This document shows positions 4,401 to 6,485 of a stretch of DNA of 6,485 bases, one piece after another. Source of the stretch: Fidelibacterota bacterium (lineage in GTDB: Bacteria > Marinisomatota > Marinisomatia > Marinisomatales > TCS56); contig DAOWAH010000097.1 in the NCBI GenBank assembly GCA_030634675.1, forward strand, positions 1-6,485, given 5' to 3'. The translations under genes were made by a program, and so were the position numbers. A model generated the notes under the pieces. That model was not told the DNA's origin. It searched no databases and saw only the letters and a program-made list of their open reading frames with translations. How positions within the stretch are numbered: the stretch's first letter is position 1; each line of letters begins with the position of its first letter.

Positions 4401-6485
4401 CCTACATGACCAAGGTTTGTCAGTTGCGGCTGAGCCAGATTTTCATATTCGAATAGCACAGAAACCGGACTGCTGTCAACAATCAGTGTGTCGCGATAAT
4501 ATGTGCTATCAGTCACAAGGGTATTTCCTGCCAGATCCGTAGCCGTGAGAGTGATAACTGCGATTCCCTCATTACTGACGCCGGTTGGAACAGTATCCAG
4601 GTAGGTGAATTGCAAAGAATCTAAGACGGGCACCATTCTTCCTGAATTAACTGCTCCCGCACCATTGTTATATGCGATGGAGATGTTTGGATCGCCAGGA
4701 ATACGTTCGTTGAAAAGGGCCGTAATTGTAACTTCGTTGTCAGCTGCAACATTGTAGAGCGAATACCCAAGTGAAACCGAAGGGGGCGTGACATCATAAG
4801 TAACATTGGCAATGATATAGCTGGGTTCGTTACCGGCTGAATCGATACCGGTGAATATCATATTATAGGTATTACCATCAATGAGAGCTGGATCATCTGA
4901 TAATAAGCCAATTGATCGGATACCCTGGTTTAGTTCTGTACCTGATAGAGTTGCTAGATCAGAGGAACCACTGCCGTTATTCTGGAATGTAATCTGACCA
5001 CTGAACAAGTCCTCCGACAGTGTCCAGCCAAATTCCCGCGTATTAATAAATCCACCGGTATCCACAAGTAATGTTGAGAATTCAAAATTGTTGAAAACAG
5101 GATCGGTGTTATCAAGGCGCAGCAGGCGGCGGCTGTTGGTATTACCGTCAGTAAGGGCGTTACCCGCCAGATCATTGCCAATTATGCTGATGGTAGCTGG
5201 GCCATCATTGGTGTCTGGTATAGCCGGATTATAGGTCCAGGTCACACCTGCATCGAAAAACATGGCAGTCGTATCAATGATTTCACCACCAGCGAACAAT
5301 ATGTAGATCTGTGGTGAGACTGACATTGATTCACTGAAATCAACCACCACATTGGTGGCATCACCCTGTTTGACCAGACTGTCGGTTAGTGAAATGAATG
5401 CTTCGGGAGCCTGTGTATCAACGGAAATATTTTTATTTGCGGCCAATGACCCTAAATCCCCCGGGGCGGCCAGTGTCAAAATGGCTGCATTACCTGCTAC
5501 ATCAAAAAATGAACCGCCGTTTAGAGCCAGGGAATTGGATGCAACATAATCCAGTGTATCATTATTATGTCCAGCTAACACGGTATAATCAAATGTCAGC
5601 AGGTTGGTACTATCGCCGCTGGCAAAATAACCCGTACCATCACTGGATCCGGTCTCAAGTAATATAGTAGGTGTTCCAGTGATAGTGACTAGGACAACTT
5701 CGTTAAAAGATATGGTAATGGGGATTAACTGGCCGATTGTGTAATAACCATCCACCAGGGTTGAGGATACGGAAGTTACCGAGGGAATTTCTTCATCGAT
5801 CAGTAAAGTAGAATCACTAACAGTCCAATCCGCGGAATTACCAGCAACATCGATGACGGTAGCTCTGAAGTGCAGACTTAAGCCGTTATCAAAACCAGGC
5901 AGCTCTCGAATGTCGGTACTATCAGTACCGCCTGAATCCGCCGACACTGTTTTTGAAGCATTCAGCCGATCTATATCAGTAATGGAAAACAATTCGCCTA
6001 TATAAGTCCAAGTATTATTTCCAGCCTGTGCTTCAATCCTGATAGATCCATCCGTCAAACTTAAATCAGAGCTCTCCAACGGAATAATAATATCAGCACC
6101 ATCATTGGTACTGTTCCAATAATTATCAATTAGTTGTCCACCACTGGTGGTTACATCACCCACAATTTGGACAGTCGGAGCAGTCTGGTCAATATTCAGT
6201 GCGGTGACCGATTGGGTATAGGTTACGCTGTTCCCGGCCCGATCCGTTACAACGGCCTTGATATTGACTTCGTCACCATCAGTAAAATCAGTGATTTCTT
6301 CATAATCCGTATCCGCAGTTCCAGTTCCTGCTACTGTAATCGTCTGTGTCCCAGCCGTTACACTGTCAGACACTATTGTCGTCAATGGTCCGATATTCTC
6401 GTAAACACCATCAGCCTCGCCCTGCAGCTGGATCGTCCCCCCTACCAGGCTCACATCAGTGACCAATAAGGGAACTTGTACCAGC
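1424..6485 (-). CDS. Giant multi-domain T9SS-secreted surface protein, 5' end outside window
   Basis: One uninterrupted frame runs from the right window edge to TGA at 1424-1426. A TTG at 6466-6464 could be taken as a start, but the frame stays open upstream to the edge (L-V-Q-V-P-L precedes it) and it sits inside a beta-rich module. The signal peptide and true start must therefore lie outside. Residues here are numbered from that TTG (1680 to the end). About eight Ig-like modules occupy 1-914, a fibronectin-III-like module 915-1020, cadherin-like modules 1022-1380, a beta-rich pre-tail region 1381-1580, and a T9SS sorting domain about 1584-1680. There is no enzyme motif. The sequence is rich in Asp, Thr and Ser and has a single cysteine (C1413), as expected for an extracellular, possibly calcium-stiffened stalk. 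Such proteins cross the outer membrane through T9SS and serve as adhesins, surface-layer or biofilm proteins, or carry an N-terminal catalytic domain. That missing N-terminus prevents a specific role. It is translationally coupled to the downstream lipoprotein gene. Confidence 0.92.
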   Translation of the reverse strand, partial: LVQVPLLVTDVSLVGGTIQLQGEADGVYENIGPLTTIVSDSVTAGTQTITVAGTGTADTDYEEITDFTDGDEVNIKAVVTDRAGNSVTYTQSVTALNIDQTAPTVQIVGDVTTSGGQLIDNYWNSTNDGADIIIPLESSDLSLTDGSIRIEAQAGNNTWTYIGELFSITDIDRLNASKTVSADSGGTDSTDIRELPGFDNGLSLHFRATVIDVAGNSADWTVSDSTLLIDEEIPSVTSVSSTLVDGYYTIGQLIPITISFNEVVLVTITGTPTILLETGSSDGTGYFASGDSTNLLTFDYTVLAGHNNDTLDYVASNSLALNGGSFFDVAGNAAILTLAAPGDLGSLAANKNISVDTQAPEAFISLTDSLVKQGDATNVVVDFSESMSVSPQIYILFAGGEIIDTTAMFFDAGVTWTYNPAIPDTNDGPATISIIGNDLAGNALTDGNTNSRRLLRLDNTDPVFNNFEFSTLLVDTGGFINTREFGWTLSEDLFSGQITFQNNGSGSSDLATLSGTELNQGIRSIGLLSDDPALIDGNTYNMIFTGIDSAGNEPSYIIANVTYDVTPPSVSLGYSLYNVAADNEVTITALFNERIPGDPNISIAYNNGAGAVNSGRMVPVLDSLQFTYLDTVPTGVSNEGIAVITLTATDLAGNTLVTDSTYYRDTLIVDSSPVSVLFEYENLAQPQLTNLGHVGDSVRITARFDDQMRINTDAPLLNIQYADSTDDSIEGLDYESRTDGDSTWVYLITALPDSIQNHGYITVTIDGMDLAGNTVDIQNNNNAFLVDNTPPAAFVTGAMISRNGNVVSGWINGSNDSVQVTTTVDLDDIDGKVYLTYAIPAKMDTSLVWAVDSSYTGITSSGTFNYYSNIDTVVSVLNAAMSAVVEQGDIILTRAIKYDRADNNTLGAVSSQKIIYDVVAPVVGTDIVWNGTSPDTLVSQDSISLSWGAFTDPAESASGIGYYEWSMQDGGPGWSDFLDWTSVGLSTNIDTALALTHDQNYRILLRAYDVSGNESATTLTTSSFKRVNSAPLIAAVDSTIVYEDLEYIDTLLVSDIDLNTINSDSFTYQLVSAHRTGWSPVTPAALDTAGVVTWTPAPQDTGIYDFTVYVNDSWGFSDTLEYIVNAQPVNDAPIANFRDTSLVLVEDSLRMLQVFLNSFVTDEDNLISEMDWYRVVILDTVNNPGYPEMGSNYPPNDANNDQIAMMKINSGQVIADSSDYETLAAEWASNPPLTVDIVKSNDSTIATISADTNYFGKMHRIIFYVRDPDVATDNDTILLVVESRNDPPVLSVISDQDILENDSLLIDLGEFAYDVDDSALTFTVTALTNPDSLTISQAQYISTDLGDTIVFTPKALWSDSTLIQVIITDDSDAADTVQFVLDIIRVPRPHLSIAVVQNSAFANHFEIIVNDTLEKTIHCDVTLDGTIINLDTVTAYTYIGRTTLTESGTFTVAAYAQAIVGDTSITRAGAVVLARSGEHWTGSSPDGLFLVTGDMGTVTLDQPVLLIDSTLFEYQQIGQAAYRLGAIGKNFEKPVLLSFISVSDELALYYSTDGAFWRELPTMTVTDRLVAWSAKMGYFKTGPRTLFVPEETALRPNYPNPFNPATIIEYDLGFLDGQLQKVNIVVFDLLGRQVVELFDGYQTIGRHAIRWDSRNARGVPSASGIYFVRMMAGKQFVKTQKIMLLR
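1427..1714 (-). other. T9SS type A C-terminal sorting domain (protein domain)
   Basis: Residues about 1585-1680 carry the full pattern of the FCB secretion tail: N-Y-P-N-P-F-N-P (1591-1598), then I-I-E-Y-D-L, V-N-I-V-V-F-D-L-L-G-R-Q-V, an H-x-I-R-W-D turn (1641-1646), S-G-I-Y-F-V-R (1657-1663) and a final K-T-Q-K-I-M-L-L-R. In known T9SS systems this FlgD-like Ig fold targets the protein through the outer-membrane translocon, and it is often cleaved and replaced by a lipid or LPS anchor. In lineages such as Marinimicrobia and Zixibacteria this tail is widespread, though cleavage is less well established. The domain call rests on directly visible motifs. Whether this cell has a functional T9SS cannot be seen here. 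Confidence 0.93.
1727..2326 (-). other. Pre-tail beta-rich region (protein domain)
   Basis: Residues about 1381-1580 lie between the last cadherin-like module and the sorting tail. The first half opens with H-L-S-I-A-V-V-Q-N (1384-1392), contains the protein's only cysteine (C1413), and ends with T-E-S-G-T-F-T-V-A-A-Y-A (1439-1450); it looks like one Ig-like sandwich. The second half (about 1470-1580) includes L-Y-Y-S-T-D-G-A-F-W-R-E-L (1542-1554) and G-Y-F-K-T-G (1571-1576). This resembles the short beta domain that often precedes FCB sorting tails, where a 'W...L' strand and a 'lG.F.l' closing strand recur. I know no named family for it with certainty. It may be a rigid spacer or present the tail to the translocon. 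Confidence 0.55.
2327..3403 (-). other. Three cadherin-like modules (protein domains)
   Basis: Three modules open with the typical N-x-A/P-P strand: NSAP (1022-1025), NDAP (1124-1127) and NDPP (1279-1282). Each is followed by an acidic turn: VYEDLEY with DIDLN, VEDS with DEDN, and LENDS with DVDDS. The E-D/N-x and D-x-D groups are where cadherin and related bacterial cadherin-like domains bind calcium between modules. The first module (about 102 residues) contains a W-T-P-A-P-Q-D-T-G-x-Y-D-F strand typical of this class. The second is about 155 residues because of an insertion around 1163-1245, and the third is about 100. They probably stiffen the stalk when calcium is bound. The calcium role is family knowledge, not shown here. 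Confidence 0.75.
3407..3724 (-). other. Fibronectin-III-like module (protein domain)
   Basis: Residues 915-1020 differ from the flanking modules. They contain S-I-S-L-S-W (936-941), a G-I-G-Y-Y-E-W-S strand (953-960), a second W pair (968 and 974), L-T-H-D-Q-N-Y-R-I-L-L-R-A-Y-D (989-1003) and the closing D-V-S-G-N-E-S (1003-1009). The W in strand B, the YEWS strand C and the Y-x-I-x-L-R-A strand F match the fibronectin type III fold. Such modules are often seen before carbohydrate-binding or sorting regions in secreted bacterial proteins. A degenerate Ig-like assignment is the main alternative. Confidence 0.65.
3725..6485 (-). repeat. Array of about eight divergent Ig-like modules (protein repeats)
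   Basis: The N-terminal half of the visible protein is a run of beta modules, each opening with an acidic-x-x-P strand start (P97, P228, P354, P456, P561, P667, P785) and closing with a D-x-A-G-N loop. The loop motifs are DRAGNS (75-80), DVAGNS (206-211), DVAGNA (322-327), DLAGNA (432-437), DSAGNE (542-547), DLAGNT (644-649 and 763-768), and a decayed DRADNNT (893-899). Their spacing is about 102-131 residues. The module at 229-353 is a close match to the widespread secreted-protein repeat with strands like I-P-I-T-I-S-F-N-E, L-T-F-D-Y-T-V-L-A-G, and L-A-L-N-G-G-S-F-x-D-V-A-G-N. Outside the motifs the modules have diverged strongly, so this is an old expansion and not a recent tandem duplication. 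The first module continues past the window edge. Confidence 0.8.

Noticed and set aside
4621..5181. Minus-strand open frames of 63 and 75 codons inside the large gene
   Set aside because: They are out-of-frame shadows of the large gene, which itself is uninterrupted here; no frameshift is needed to explain them.
5352..5667. Two overlapping plus-strand open frames (65 and 89 codons)
   Set aside because: They overlap each other and are antisense to clear Ig-like modules; both look like by-products of the coding strand's composition.
6134..6469. Plus-strand open frame of 111 codons opposite the large gene
   Set aside because: It lies entirely antisense to a well-supported Ig-like coding region, and its product has no recognisable domain and an unnatural composition.
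1424..6485. Recent DNA-level tandem duplication of Ig-like modules
   Set aside because: Modules share only short motifs such as xAGN, with variable spacing of about 102-131 residues; they are too divergent for recent duplication.

Overview
The window reads as part of a chromosome from a member of the FCB superphylum (Bacteroidota, Marinimicrobia, Zixibacteria, KSB1, Calditrichota and relatives). The main evidence is the C-terminus of the large protein. It has an NYPNPFNP motif followed by a beta-rich tail ending in a short basic strand, which is the type A sorting domain of the type IX secretion system (T9SS) in the style common in environmental FCB lineages. The absence of clear Shine-Dalgarno sequences fits this. 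The phylum cannot be fixed from this window.

Everything recognisable is on the minus strand, so transcription runs right to left. First, from beyond the right edge to 1424, comes one very long open frame (at least 1686 codons, 5' end outside the window). It encodes a secreted, multi-domain surface protein: about eight Ig-like modules with xAGN motifs, a fibronectin-III-like module, three cadherin-like modules, a pre-C-terminal beta region and the sorting domain. Second (1427-768) is a 219-residue predicted lipoprotein with TPR-like helices, whose ATG overlaps the large gene's TGA in an ATGA junction. Third (755-300) is tadA, the tRNA adenosine deaminase, 12 bases after three consecutive in-frame stops. 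Fourth (184-97) is a class II tRNA-Ser with anticodon CGA.

The spacing suggests that the large protein gene, the lipoprotein gene and possibly tadA share a transcript. The first two are probably related in function: an exported adhesin-like or structural protein and a membrane-anchored partner. tadA is a housekeeping gene that seems merely to lie downstream.

The only non-coding stretches are short. Positions 185-299 hold a GC-rich hairpin element flanked by 10-base direct repeats. Positions 1-96 hold an inverted repeat directly 3' of the tRNA and an AT-rich stretch. I found no CRISPR array, insertion sequence, phage gene or defence system. The large protein and its coupled lipoprotein are the most interesting content, but they look like a variant of a known FCB surface-protein theme and not a clearly new system.
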